A stretch of DNA of 64,000 nucleotides, from contig CALYLW010000014.1 in assembly GCA_944989445.1 (NCBI GenBank), positions 1,358,978-1,422,977 of the forward strand, read 5' to 3'. The notes beneath the pieces were generated by a model, which searched no databases, was not told the origin of the DNA, and was given only the letters and a program-made list of their open reading frames with translations. The stretch's first letter is position 1, and each line of letters starts with the position of its first letter. The translations under genes and the position numbers were made by a program. Positions 48,415 to 60,585 of this stretch are shown here, in pieces. The DNA is from Ampullaceana balthica. Taxonomy: Eukaryota > Mollusca > Gastropoda > Lymnaeidae.

Positions 48415-48805
48415 AACGACAATAAAATATTTGGAGCCCCCAAACCACCCCCTATCCCAGGTAAACGACAATCAGATATTTGGAGCCCCCAAACCACCCC
48501 CTATCCCAGCTAAACGACAATCAGATATTTGGAGCCCCCAAACCACCCCCTATCCCAGGTAAACGATAATCAGATATTTGGAGCCCCCAAACCACCCCCT
48601 ATCCCAGGTAAACGACAATCAGATATTTGGAGCCCCCAAACCACCCCCTATCCCAGGTAAACGGCAATCAGATATTTGGAGCCCCCAAACCACCCCCTAT
48701 CCCAGGTAAACGGCAATCAGATATTTGGAGCCCCCAAACCACCCCCTATCCCAGGTAAACGACAATCAGATATTTGGAGCCCCCAAACCAACCCTTATCC
48801 CAGGT
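48415..48805. repeat. 49-bp minisatellite, 8 copies
   Basis: Units contain CAGATATTTGGAGCCCCC then AAACCACCCCCTATCCCAGG. Copies are nearly identical. Frames crossing it at 48,206-48,562 and 48,725-48,928 are incidental. Confidence 0.95.
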
Positions 48806-49840
48806 TTTAAAAAAAAGATTAAAATAACAAAGCAGACAAAAACAAAAAATGACACTATTTTTATTTGTAAAATTGTAAAAAATCAAAGTTTAGTAATGGC
48901 TCCTTTTAACGATTTTATTCACAATTGACCAAGATCCATAGTGGAAAAACAACTCAAGAAAAAAAAGGGGGGTGGGAGAGATAGATGCCCCTGCTTTAGT
49001 CAATGCACATTATTTTGATCTATTTAGAAACTAGATGAGTGTTGTACGCTGTAATTGTTCGTTGATTGTTGTATTTTGTCTTTAAGTGTTGTCTCTGGTC
49101 GTTCTGTGTTGTCTTAATGTTAAGTATCGTATATTTGAGTGTTGCATAATATTGTGAAATATTGTATCTTATTGTTAAGTGTTGTATATTATTGTTAAAT
49201 GTATCTCATTGTTGAGTTTTGTATCTTTTTGTTGAGGGTTGTTTCTGGTCATCTAGTGTTGTATCTTGCCAGTGATTGTTGTATCTTGCCAGTTATTGTT
49301 GTATCTTGCCAGTGAGTAACATTTTTTGCCCTGCCGATCAAGTCTCTAACTATCGTTTCAGAAAATTCTGCCATCGCAGATAATGTATCAAGGATTCATT
49401 TGAACCACATCACATTTTCATTTGTTCCCAACCACAATCAGGGATTTGACTCTCACAAAGTGTGTGAAATCTTCTTGAACTTTGACTTCTCAGTGACGTC
49501 AGACTAACATTCAGTCCACCATATTTTATATGCTTTCGCTCTTGACCTCACTTGACAAATGTAGTAATAACAACATTTATAATAAAGTTTTAACTTATAA
49601 TGCGCCGTTCCCAAGCCTTACTTACTTTTACAAGTGGTATATTTCGGCTAACACTCATGAGTCATGGGAAGGGTTTTTTCCACCAATTATTTCTTCGTTA
49701 CGAGATTGAACTAACAGCGTGTTCTTAATGAGTTATGCAGAATGTACTATTAAATTAAAATAAAATTGCACGGTTTTTCATCACAGAGTAACAGCTTCCT
49801 TTGTGTGCGATGAAAAACGAGACAGTCAGTTGGGTACGTG
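48806..49840. other. Non-coding stretch
   Basis: A loose TTGTTG/TTGTATCTTGCCAGTGA repeat occupies 49,060-49,320. No gene recognised. Confidence 0.5.
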
Positions 49841-49844
49841 GGGG

Positions 49845-50880
49845 GGGGATTGGGAGCAGTCATCTAGCTTGTAGCCTTTATTATACTGTATAGACCGGGG
49901 GGAGGGGGGATTGGGAGCAGTCATCTAGCTTGTAGCTTTTATTATACTTTATAGAGGGGGAGGGAAGGGGGATTGGGAGCAGTCATCTAGCTTGTAGCCT
50001 TTATTATACTTTATAGACGGGTGGGGGAGGGAGATTGGGAGCAGTCATCTAGCTTGTAGCCTTAATTATACTTTATAGACGGGGGGAGGGGGATTGGGAG
50101 CAGTCATCTATTTTGTAGCCTTTATTATACTTTATAGACGGGGGAGGGAAGGGGGGATTGGGAGCAGTCATCTAGCTTGTAGCCTTTATTATACTTTATA
50201 GAGGGGGAGGGAAGGGGGATAGGGAGCAGTCATCTAGCTTGTAGCCTTTATTATACTTTATAGAGGGGGGAGGGAAGGGGTATTGGGAGCAGTCATCTAG
50301 CTTGTAGCCTTTATTTTACTTTATAGACCGGGGGTGGGGGGATTGGGAGCAGTCATCTAGCTTGTAGCCTTTATTATACTTTATAGACGGGGGGATTGGG
50401 AGCAGTCATCTAGCTTGTAGCCTTTATTATACTTTATAGAGGGGGAGGGAAGGGGGGATTTGCGAGCAGTCATCTAGCTTGTAGCCTTAATTATACTTTA
50501 TAGACCGGGGGTGGGGGGACTGGGAGCAGTCATCTAGCTTGTAGCCTTTATTATACTTTATAGATGGGGGGACGGGGATTGGGAGCAGTCATCTAGCTTG
50601 TAGCCTTTATTTTACTTTATAGACGGGGGGGGGGAGGGGGATTGTGAGCAGTCATCTAGCTTGTAGCCTTTATTATACTTTATAGACGGGGAGAGGGAAG
50701 GGGGGATTGGGAGCAGTCATCTAGCTTGTAGCCTTTATTATACTTTATAGACGGGGAGAGGGAAGGGGGGATTGGGAGCAGTCATCTAGCTTGTAGCCTT
50801 TATTATACTTTATAGACCGGGGGATTGGGAGCAGTCATCTAGCTTGTAGCCTTTATTATACTTTAAAGACTTTATAGGGA
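49845..50880 (+). repeat. G-rich minisatellite, 17 units of about 55-65 bp
   Basis: Each unit has a constant part (GAGCAGTCATCTAGCTTGTA then GCCTTTATTATACTTTATAG) and a variable G-rich part such as GGGGGAGGGAAGGGGGGATT. Length differences lie in the G-rich part. Most units satisfy a G-quadruplex pattern on the plus strand. Confidence 0.95.
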
Positions 50881-51289
50881 GGGATGTGATATCTATGTTG
50901 CAACTAATTTTTAAAAACTTTATGTGAGTCGTTTCTACATGATTTCACGTTATATAACTATTTGAAAACAGACCAGCGTGCAATTCTCGAATTAGCATCG
51001 TCATATGTCTATTAATTACGTTATAATTAAACTCAATTTTCATTTAATATCTACATCTTCTTCATAGGAAACACTCACATTTTTGCGATGCATTATAACA
51101 TTCAAAACAAACAACAAAAATAGACCTGACTTGAAATTATCACGTACTGAGTTTGGGGTTTTGGCACATTCTTTCTTTAACTTTAGAGTAGTTTCGAACA
51201 GCTGACAGGAATGGGTTTTCCCGAAATTATTCGGATTCCGGAAAGACGACTTCGTCACGACTATTTTAAGAATCGCTATGTTAGTATAT

Positions 51290-51418
51290 CAACAGTCGAC
51301 CCACATCGCCTCGGCATTTAGTTTTGTGGTGGATCAGAAGCCAACACGTCTCAATGTTATCATCGTCGTCTTGTAAACATTGCGATAAGTTGTTTTATTT
51401 TCCCAAGACGCTATCAAG
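51290..51418 (+). promoter_or_regulatory. Possible 5' untranslated exon and donor site of the 54.6-kb gene
   Basis: A patch that is less AT-rich ends at a strong donor, ATCAAG|GTAAGAC (51,418/51,419). The next good acceptor with a pyrimidine tract on the plus strand is at 54,478, before the membrane-protein exon. The exon start is arbitrary, as no promoter motif was identified. Confidence 0.35.
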
Positions 51419-52244
51419 GTAAGACTATGTGCCATTCTTGTGTTTTAAAAAAGGCATGCACAAACAAAAACAACTTGATTCTTGATCTCTATGCGATGCA
51501 ATATTACAATTAATTTTTTTTTACGTTGTGTTAAAATGTAATTGTTTACTTTGGTGACTGGCTTTTAAAAGCGCTCATTTTAGTAAAACAAAGAGTACAT
51601 TTTTAGCCGTTAGGCCAAAGTGAACGTGTGCTTTTCAACTTTAATTAGCTACAGACCTCAGCCCCTTAGGGCACTTGATCATATTTTGGTTTGGGTGATC
51701 ACATGACAAGATGACCAATACTTAAAAAAATAAATACAATAAAACCAGAGTTTTTACTTGTATACTAGAAGTTTTGATTTTGCTGAATGTGTTTGTCAAC
51801 GGAGTTTGTATAAAATGACGTGATGTTATGGTGACAAAGAATGACAGTGACTCAATCCATCACTGGTAACAATTCTGATTCGACCAACAAAATCACATTA
51901 AAAAACATATTTTAAAACAAATTTTTGTTTGTTTGCAGCTTGAACAAGGTAAACGATGACCTAGGATAAAAGTTAGAGCAATCCTGCAAATACATACAGT
52001 TGCCCGTTGTACTTGCTATAGAACACGTGACAATCATGGGTCTATTTATAGCACATTGACATTATCTCATGACACTCCGCCCCCTTAATGAACCGTTTTT
52101 AAAGATCACATGTAAACAAAGACATTCTTAAAATTCTTTTTTAAGGAAATTATATTTAATTTTTTGTTGTTGTGCAAACGACACTATGTTGCAAAATTTT
52201 TGTTAAAAAAATTAATTGATTAATATAATAATAATAACAATGAT

Positions 52245-52440
52245 AATAATTAATAATAATAATAATAATAATTTAATAATTTATTTAGCGCTGTACCTCA
52301 GCAAGTTGCTGGGCTCACAGCGCTTCTCATAAAAATAGTCAAATACATATAATAATCAATTTAAAACATACATATATCATAACAACAACATATAACAACA
52401 TTACAGTGTACATTAGCTACGTTTATCATTTAAAGAAATG
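52245..52440 (-). mobile_element. LINE 3'UTR with (ATT)n tail
   Basis: On the minus strand, CGCTGTGAGCCCAGCAACTT, then AGCGCTAAATAAATT, then an (ATT)n tail. Same family as 46,237-46,538 but without coding sequence. Confidence 0.75.
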
Positions 52441-54478
52441 TTTGATTGTTATTTAAGTAACTTATTTCAAATATTATTTACTATCCATTAACAAATTAAA
52501 TCAGTGTGATTTTTATATTGACGTAATTTTGGGGGTGGGGTGTTGAGATTAGTATAGCCTCATTTTGTGAAGGATCTCCAGGCGTCCCGACGACCTATTA
52601 TATTTTCCTACCATGCTGTATGTGAAACTTGTGATTTCACTGCCAGCTCGTTCATGTTGTTACCGCCCTGTTATAGTGTTGGCGATCAACAAATGTTGGC
52701 TGTTGTGTGCAGTGAGGATCCTTTCCTTAAGCTTCCATTTTTGTAAACAAAAAAGAATAATTGTTGATGGTGAGCCGTGGCACACACAACAAGAAACAAC
52801 TTGGCGAATATGTTGTTTTGACTTTCTTGTTTGTTGTTCTACCAACAAGATAACATCAAATTTAGAAGACGTCGGTTGGGGGTGGTTGGAGTGTGGGGGT
52901 GGGGGGAGGCAGGGGGTTAAGCAGAAACGTGTCTTTTGGCATTAAATTAAAACCTATGTTTAAAAATGGAGATTATTCTTTAATAAATGATGGAATTAGT
53001 CATAATAACACAGCTTTAAGCTTTCGAATTGATTAATAGTTAATAAAGACACAGCCGATTTGGGTCAATAAAACAATACAATTTAAGTTAATCTAACAGT
53101 CGGTGCACTTGTGTAAACGTTTTGGCCAATGCCTTCATCGGTTAGCAAAAATTACTAAAATATTTTAATATTACAAATAATTACATAATCCATGGCTAGT
53201 TAACATCACTCTCAAATCTTCACACGATTTTCCGGAGGGCAACTTTTTTTTATTTTCACCCAACCTTAAAACATGACTAACGACGCCACTCGTTTTATTT
53301 GCTATACCGTTAGAAAATAAGCAGTGAAGACAAAAACAAGAATGAAAAGGAAGTGTAAAACAAATTATAACTTACAAACCAAAACTGATAGCATGTTTAA
53401 GTGTTTAGTGCACGACTGTGCTGACGTCAGCACCAATCGATATTTGATCTCAGTGCGCACTGATGCATGGAAGCCATGTGTTAGTGTCCCTTCAAAGCTC
53501 TTTACGCTAGAGTAGACAGGAGGGCCACATTCAATCAGCTAGCTTATACTTGCGCTACAGACATGGTTTGGTTTCGCACGCATGGAACGGTTAGTGCATT
53601 TGTATTACAAGTGATTCCAAAAATAATGCGTGTTGTGTGCATTAAAAAAAATCACTAAATTAATTTTTACAGCAACGTTGATTTGCAGTTACGTATTGTT
53701 CTGTCCCAGTCTTAATTTTTAAAAAAATATCAGTAAAGGCGGGATTTTGATGGCTAGGTGTCATTTTAAAATTACACTTAAAGTTATTCAATAAGCAAAG
53801 AAATTAAAAAACAACAACAACAAAAAAAACAACAACAAAAAAGCAGAAACTATTTACCGGTATTTACTAAGAGCGAATCAAAACATTTAATTTAGTGTCG
53901 GTTTTATAAACTGATCCAGGAACGTCTGGAGCATGGATCTCAAACTGCATGTACAGACGTCTGATTCAAAAACTAGTCATTGTGTGGCCTAAAGTAGTGA
54001 GTGCCATCGACACTATTGGTTTCCGTGGAGGTGGAAATATCTCGTTTGATATGTAGACAGTCGATGAGTTTTCTACACCTTAAAAAAAAACACAATTTTT
54101 TTCTATGCGTATAGACATGGAGACGAAGTTTTTTTTCGAACATTAATCTCTAGTCCCTGTTTATAAACATGTTGTTTGTTACCTTAAATGGAAGACGGAA
54201 AAAAAAATCAAGGGAAATAATTAATCAACAGGTCGTCACAAAAAATTCCATGGTTATCTCGCGTGTAACACACAAGTTTTTAAAATATTTTTTTTTACCA
54301 TATCCGGTAGAAGGTTTTCTTGAGGTATTCCGCCCATCCTCCCACGCATACATTTTATAAATAATAATATTTAATAGAAATTAACTTTTAACATCAAAGC
54401 TAAAATATGCGAAGTTAATACTGTGAGGTGTGTGTTTTACAAATAAAAATATAATATCCACTTTATTCTTTCTTTCAG
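52441..54478. other. Non-coding; probable intron of the downstream gene
   Basis: Open frames at 52,613-52,945, 53,324-53,515 and 54,169-54,360 show no domain. A (CAA)n patch is at 53,810-53,840. If the exon ending at 51,418 is real, this is its intron. Confidence 0.45.
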
Positions 54479-54666
54479 ATCATCAGTTGCGATTCTAAGG
54501 AATATTCTAGCACGGACATGTCCGCTTGTTGATCGTGTCTTGGGCGACACTTAGACTTAATCTTACACACTGTCAACAACCCCAAAATAACATCTACGGG
54601 AAAACCCCCCGAAGCTGTCGAGGACATAATTCAATTGTGAACAAAATCTCACCAAATTTTCCCATT

Positions 54667-55014
54667 ATGGCTATGGATGCCACGACCATCGGACTGACCA
54701 TCCTCGGTCTCATTTTCGGCGTGATTGGTGCAGCCTGCATGTGTCTGTGGTTGTACATGAGGCGGGGGTCGGTGCAGTCCACCAGGACATCGCTGCCCTA
54801 CCTGATCCCACCGCTGGTCACGAAGCCTGGTACCAAGACCGCGTCGATCTACAGCTCCCCCGTAGCGTCTCTGCTGCTCGATCCAAAAAGCTCACCCATT
54901 TACATAGGCCCCAAGACGCCGAAGACGAACGGCGGCAAAGGGGGCCCGATCTGCAAGGGCCCCGCCAAGGAGACCACCGCCGGGACAGCGGATGCCTTCA
55001 TCAGGATGTTGTGA
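54667..55014 (+). CDS. Small single-pass membrane protein, 115 residues, terminal exon
   Basis: The start chosen is the first ATG in frame, giving MAMDATT. Residues 6-30 form one hydrophobic segment (TIGLTILGLIFGVIGAAC then MCLWLY) followed by MRRG, so the short N terminus is probably outside and the tail cytosolic. Cysteines at the inner membrane edge could be acylated. The tail is rich in Pro, Lys, Gly, Ser and Thr, with no known domain. The exon is bounded by an acceptor TTCTTTCTTTCAG (to 54,478) and an AATAAA signal at 55,192. Codons are GC-rich and strongly unlike the surroundings, good evidence of a real gene. A five-codon upstream frame starts at 54,518. Function unknown. Confidence 0.75.
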   Translation: MAMDATTIGLTILGLIFGVIGAACMCLWLYMRRGSVQSTRTSLPYLIPPLVTKPGTKTASIYSSPVASLLLDPKSSPIYIGPKTPKTNGGKGGPICKGPAKETTAGTADAFIRML

Positions 55015-55191
55015 GGGGATTTGGGGGGGTGGAGGGGGATCAGCAACAACGCCGACATCGTCAGTGGTGCTTGTACATAATCGAGTCAGCGGCGTGGAGG
55101 CGCTTGTACAATTGAGAGGTTCTGGTGTACATAAACAAGGGGATAGGGAATGCTCACTTGAACAAACACTGTAAAAAGGCTGGAAAAATTA

Positions 55192-55197
55192 AATAAA
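55192..55197 (+). terminator. Polyadenylation signal
   Basis: AATAAA, 178 bases after the stop codon of the membrane-protein gene. Confidence 0.55.
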
Positions 55198-55469
55198 ATT
55201 TAGGTGACCCCCCCGAATAAAAATCATAAGAGAATGAAAAACAATCTGGGGCTTCCGACACAAACTGAAATGATTCACGGCGGAAGGGAAATCCTGTTCA
55301 ACAATTTCAAGCAAAAATTTACGCAATTGCACTTAAACGCACAACAGTAAATGTAGTGAAAATGGAGTCTTGAAACTGATAGTTGGTTGACCAATATCAA
55401 ATTTATTCCATGCACATTTTGTAAAAAGGACACGAGTAAACATTCCAGTAATGACTTGTTTAATTATGA

Positions 55470-55640
55470 GACAGCATTTATTTTGTACACAGTACTTATG
55501 ATTGTGTACATATTTTGATATTTGTACACAGTACTTATGATTGTGTACATATTTTGATATTTGTACATAGTACTCATGATTGTGTGCATATTTTGATATT
55601 TGTACATAGTACTTATGATTGTGTATATTTTTTTATCTTT
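55470..55640. repeat. 38-bp minisatellite, 4-5 copies
   Basis: Units contain GATATTTGTACACAGTACTT then ATGATTGTGTACATATTTT. Confidence 0.92.
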
Positions 55641-55805
55641 ACATAAATGATTGAATATGAGTACCAGCAATGTGTAATTAAGGTGGCAGAACGACTTAAT
55701 GTCTGACTACAACATTAGCAACTAAGTAAAAGGCTATATGTGTTATCAAAGTAATATTTCAGAAGGATTAAAACGATGCAAGAGCATCTTCACTGTTGGG
55801 TAGTG

Positions 55806-56280
55806 GTGTCTACTATGTGTGTAGTAATAGTGAATGTGTGTAGTAACACTGACTGCGTGTAACAATAATAATGTACACAGTCAGTTTTACTACACACATT
55901 CACTGTTACCACACACATAGTAGACACCACTACAATGTTTACTATGTGTGTAGTGATAGTAAATGTGTGTAGTAACACTAACTGCGTGTGTATATACTAA
56001 TACACAGTCAGTTTTACTACACACATTCACTGTTACAACACACATAGTAAACACAACTAAACTGTTTACTATGTGTGTAGTAACAGTAAATACGTGTAGT
56101 AAAACTGACTGCGTGTTTATATACACAGTCAGTTTTACTACACACATTCACCGTTACTACACGCATAGTAGGTACCACTAAAATGTATACTATGTGTGTA
56201 TTTATAGTAAATACGTGTAGTAAAACTGACTGTGTGTAAAAATCATGTACGCAGTCAGTTTTACTACATACATTCACTTT
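55806..56280. repeat. Array of four tandem long palindromes
   Basis: Each of about four units of 110-130 bp is an inverted repeat. The left arm reads TACTATGTGTGTAGTAA ... GAATGTGTGTAGTAA ... ACTGACTG, and the right arm ACAGTCAGTTTTACTACACA ... TTCACTGTTACTACACACAT ... AGTA. Arms of about 45-50 bp are separated by 10-20 bp. Frames reading through are incidental and repeat-derived. Confidence 0.9.
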
Positions 56281-56289
56281 TACAGTACT

Positions 56290-56715
56290 ATATATTTTGA
56301 ATTTAACTTTGCTACTTCAACCTTAAATAATAAGAAATTGATGTTTTAAATGTTGGACAGTGTTTTTTAGGTGTATCAAAGTTGTCCGGATTTTGACCTG
56401 TTGATTTTAGTACCACCTGAAGTGAACTTTAATTGAAATTTCTATGAGTACCATAGGTAGTGAACTATTTTAGCATTTATTTTTAAAAAATGTAATGTTT
56501 ATTTCTTTTAAAGTTTAAATGAAGTTAAATATAAATAGTGTGAGACTAGCAATTTTATAGTATTTGGAGTCAGCTTTAATGAAATATTTACTTTGTATAT
56601 TTTAATGTTTTATGTACAATACTGTGTAAAAGATATTTGGCTAGTTGTGTGCGTGCGTATGTGCGCGGGGTGGATAAAATAAAAAAAAACCCATAAATAA
56701 ATAGAAAATATACAT
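56290..56715. other. AT-rich non-coding stretch
   Basis: No gene or repeat recognised. Confidence 0.5.
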
Positions 56716-56900
<185 letters not shown>

Positions 56901-58560
56901 CTTGTTAAATATATATATTTTGATACATATTTTTTACTCACATATCCTCAACAAGGAAATGCCCAATCAAATGATAAATAAAATGATACAAATATCTCTT
57001 GATATCTACCAAGCTTTTTTGTTTTGTGAAACGTTGAATGATGAAGGTGTGTTTTGACTTATCTTTTGTTTAGAGATTTCTTGTAGGACTTATAGAATTT
57101 AATTTATGTCTAATAAGGTGGTTATTTGTTGTCTAGGAAGCATTAAACGAAAGATTAATACAGCTAGTGAATTAAATCTACAGTAATAATAGATTTAAAG
57201 TTAAAGTGATATACTAATACACATAATAGCATTGCTAGCTAAATATAACCCCATATTTGATTATTTCATTGCCATGTTAGCATTATTTTTACATTATTGA
57301 TTGCGTTTTAAACTAAATTAAACAAACCAAAATGCTTTAAGTTGTAATACACTATCAATCAACGAGAAGCATTCAAAACTCTAATACAAAGGCAAGACTA
57401 TACATGAGCCATGGATAAGGACGCAGTAATATTCGGTATAGAATGAGCGTCTATAATATGTATTTAAATGTGTACTTAATATTATTTTCTCTAAAGAGAG
57501 GCAAGTTAAGACTAGATGCGATGAATAGCTACTTTGCATCTTCAAAGTTCGCCCAGCTTTAAGCAGAAATTATAAAAACCTCTACGCTAAGTTACAGGAA
57601 ACAAAAAAAGCTACACGTGTCTCATGCAGAGGCATTTCCCCGAAGTAAAGCTCACCACTTTGTTTCATACACAACTTTTTCTTTAATGATTGCGGTTGTT
57701 CATTCCGTAACAAAATATGCAATGAACGTTTAGACCCCATCTCTTATAATTTTTTTTGCTTTGTGTGGTGTTACAACGTTAATATAAGGTTACCCTCATA
57801 AACTAGATTCTCCATTGTTACATCACTATTTGTAGCTTGAAAAAAATAATACTAAGACACAAAAACTCATGTAAAGATAACATTGTGTTAGGAAGGAAAA
57901 AGTGAGAGGAGAAACGAACATTAAACGAAAAAAAATAAAAAAATGCAGAGGCGTCAATGTTGGAAGGGGGATCGCGGACCCCACAGTGAGACAATATCAC
58001 AAAGGGTGATATCAAAATGTAAAACTCTGTATGTTCCCGTTATTCAGCACTGGCAGGCTCGGAGGCCGCCTATTGGGTAAGTCGTTAGGGGATGACACCA
58101 TGAGCTACCGCACTGGGTGATACCAACCTTAGTGACGCCTTTGCCCAGAAATACATTTATTTTACTTCTTTAAGATTTATTATCAGGCTGACAGAATGTA
58201 TATTTTGAGGTTTATGGGGAAAGTCCGAAATGACTCGAGACCTTTGGACGGGCATTCAGAGAAACTTATGCTTGTGTAACTCTACGATGTAAGCTTCGCG
58301 CCCCCCACCCCCCGACCAACAACCACCCCTAAAAATGTTCTATGATCATTGACCTTCACGTGTCACATCTAACAGGGTGAGTCATACACTCCTGGTGTTG
58401 TTGGCTTGCATATGACACATGTCAACATGACGTTAGCGTTCCTTAACACGTTCTAAAATGATATCCTTTAGAACTACATCAGAATGTGTTATTGAACTTA
58501 CGAACTTCCCTCCTATATAACATCAGGAAACCTTCCCCACCCTTAAAACACAACGTTTTT
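56901..58560. other. Non-coding stretch
   Basis: AT-rich. Around 58,050-58,140 lies a piece (GAGGCCGCCTATTGGG, ATGACACCATGAGCTACCG) that looks like a dispersed repeat of unknown class. No gene recognised. Confidence 0.45.
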
Positions 58561-58565
58561 AACTA

Positions 58566-58949
58566 TAAATCCTTTATATACCAGACATAACTAAAAGAAT
58601 GTTCGGTAAATTCGGAGTTGACGTTCTCACATTCATGGCCGCCATCTTTGTTGCTATGCAAACGGGACACGAAAATTGGAAAATTCAGCTATTAAAATTC
58701 TAAAACTAAACCTAACCTTAACCCTAAATTCATAATTATATCTATACCTAACCCCAAACATAAACTAACAAATAATAATTATAAAACTAAACCCAAATAA
58801 CGCAGGAAGAGAACGCAGAATTAATTGCTATATAACTCATTTGGGAACGTTTAATCTGATTCACCCGAATGTTCATTATAATACGAATCGCACGACAATC
58901 TAAAACTAAAAAAAATTTAGTTATGTCTCAGATATAAAAAGGATTTATA
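58566..58949. repeat. Repeat family R1, copy e (interrupted)
   Basis: TATAAATCCTTTATATACCAG at the left and ATAAAAAGGATTTATAG at the right. A unique-looking segment (58,600-58,855), with CCTAACCTTAACCCTAAA, replaces most of the interior. Confidence 0.55.
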
Positions 58950-59126
58950 GTAAAACAAGTAATAAAAACTCGAATGAGTATTTAAACGCAATTAATTTTC
59001 CAACAATTTGTCCATAACAATTTTTGAGACAAATCACTTAATATTGTTCAGCAAGTAAATAACGATGACCAAATAATTTTAATAATTCGTAACAGGAAAA
59101 TAAGTTTATAAATGAAACATAAGACA

Positions 59127-59495
59127 CCAGGGGTTTTAGGGCGCCTACGGCGCCCACTTGGCCTGTTTTTTTGTAAAAAGCCCAAGTAACTTATCCTTGT
59201 GTGATAAATACGAAATATTAAACTTCCTGAAATGTACACAAAGTATTTTATAATTATAAATCCTCAAATCCTCTTATTACATCACTCTCTTTTCCAAAAT
59301 TAAAATATAAGCTAAAAATATGACGTCATAATATTTTTTTAAAGAATCTTTTAGAATTTTTAGAATTTTGCATACCGCCTGATGCGCGCCTTGTACTTGT
59401 ATATATAATTAAATATAAGCTCAAAAATTGACTTCATAGCGCTACGGATCCATACTCCAACCTGTGACTTGGGCTATATATTATAGATGAATGAA
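59127..59495. repeat. Repeat family R2, uninterrupted copy
   Basis: GGGCGCCTACGGCGCCCAC, AACTTATCCTTGTGTGATAA and GAAATGTACACAAAGTATTT, then ATGCGCGCCTTGTACTTG and GTGACTTGGGCTATA. Serves as the reference for the split copy at 25,281-26,420. Confidence 0.7.
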
Positions 59496-59941
59496 TATGT
59501 GTTCTCTATGACGTCATATTCCCTCAAGCTCCGTCGCACCAAGAATGTGTCAATATAATGCACACCGCGCAACATTCTAACATTAGCATTCACAAAGCGG
59601 GAAGACCCAATTTACTATCATTATAGATTACATTAAAGTAATTTAAAATCAATAATTCTGAAACTAAACAGAACAATTGCTATCTAAAAACTGCTGCTAA
59701 AATTACGGGAGTCGAACGAAAAGAGATTTTTTCAAAAATTCCTTCTCTAGCATCATTCTAAATATTATTAGCTATCGTTTGGCGTTTGTTTCAAATCGAT
59801 AGATGTTATGGTTGGCAAGAAATTGAAAATTTTTTGTTTTGTGTGTGTTTTTTTGGGTGTTTTTTATTTGTTATTTTCCAGGAAATCCAGTAAACCTTTT
59901 CGATATATTTTTGGCCCGTGCACATCCTTGGGACCTCCTTA

Positions 59942-60222
59942 GAAGCCGTCCATAAAGTACGTCACGCTATTTTTGACAATTTTTTAACTCCCGTCTCCCC
60001 TTTGTCACAAACGGTTGCAAATCTTGGAACCCCCCCCCCTCCCCCCCCCCACACACACTTTCGAACAAAAATGTCTTTTTTAAATTAACAAAATAATTAA
60101 AATTTAATATAAAACACTGTGACATCACTCATGGCTGGACCCCCCTCCCTCTGACACAAACTGTCACACTTTCTTACACCCCTCCCCCCCCTCTGGAGCG
60201 TGACGTACTTTATGGACGGCTC
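59942..60222. mobile_element. MITE, GGGGCCGTCC family, with TTA flanks
   Basis: The ends read GCCGTCCATAAAGTACGTCA and the inverse TGACGTACTTTATGGACGGC. TTA flanks both sides, consistent with a 3-bp target duplication as in PIF/Harbinger-type elements. C-rich internal arms resemble the copy at 31,226. Confidence 0.85.
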
Positions 60223-60585
60223 CTTAACCCGAACCCTCTATCTGGTATGGTTCAGGAGGAGTTGCTGTTCAAAGCTCGAACAGACAGGACAGACATTTCA
60301 ACTATATAAACGTAAAATACACTTAAAATCAATTGCTTTCCAGAAATGCAATAATAATATGTTTGAAAATAAAATTCTCTTAAAACTTCCAAATTATTAC
60401 AACAATACACCTGCTGGTGAAAACAATTACACGAAAACAAAGAAGAAGAGACAGAACGAACGCCACACCTTCTTTTCATGCTTTAATGAAACGTCATGTT
60501 TGTGATTTATATTTAGATTATGGAAATATCAAATTTGATCTTATTGACTTTTTGTTTATATGTTGGTCATTAACTTTTATGAACA

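Larger units (their letters stand above)
54479..55215 (+). other. Exon of the small membrane-protein gene, with 5'UTR part and 3'UTR
   Basis: Begins after the acceptor TTTCTTTCAG and ends shortly after AATAAA (55,192-55,197). The 188 nt before the ATG have a stop in the coding frame at 54,508, so the coding region does not start in an earlier exon in that frame. Confidence 0.65.

Noticed and set aside
54526..54666. Extension of the small membrane protein to a TTG-like start at 54,526
   Set aside because: Nuclear animal genes start at ATG; the first in-frame ATG is 54,667 and the hydrophobic anchor follows it directly.
55790..56277. Overlapping frames with repeated VTTHIV / CSKTDCV peptides
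   Set aside because: Products of the palindrome array; both strands are open for the same reason.
58680..58800. CCTAACCTTAACCCTAAA as telomeric repeat
   Set aside because: Irregular and short; not a (TTAGGG)n array.
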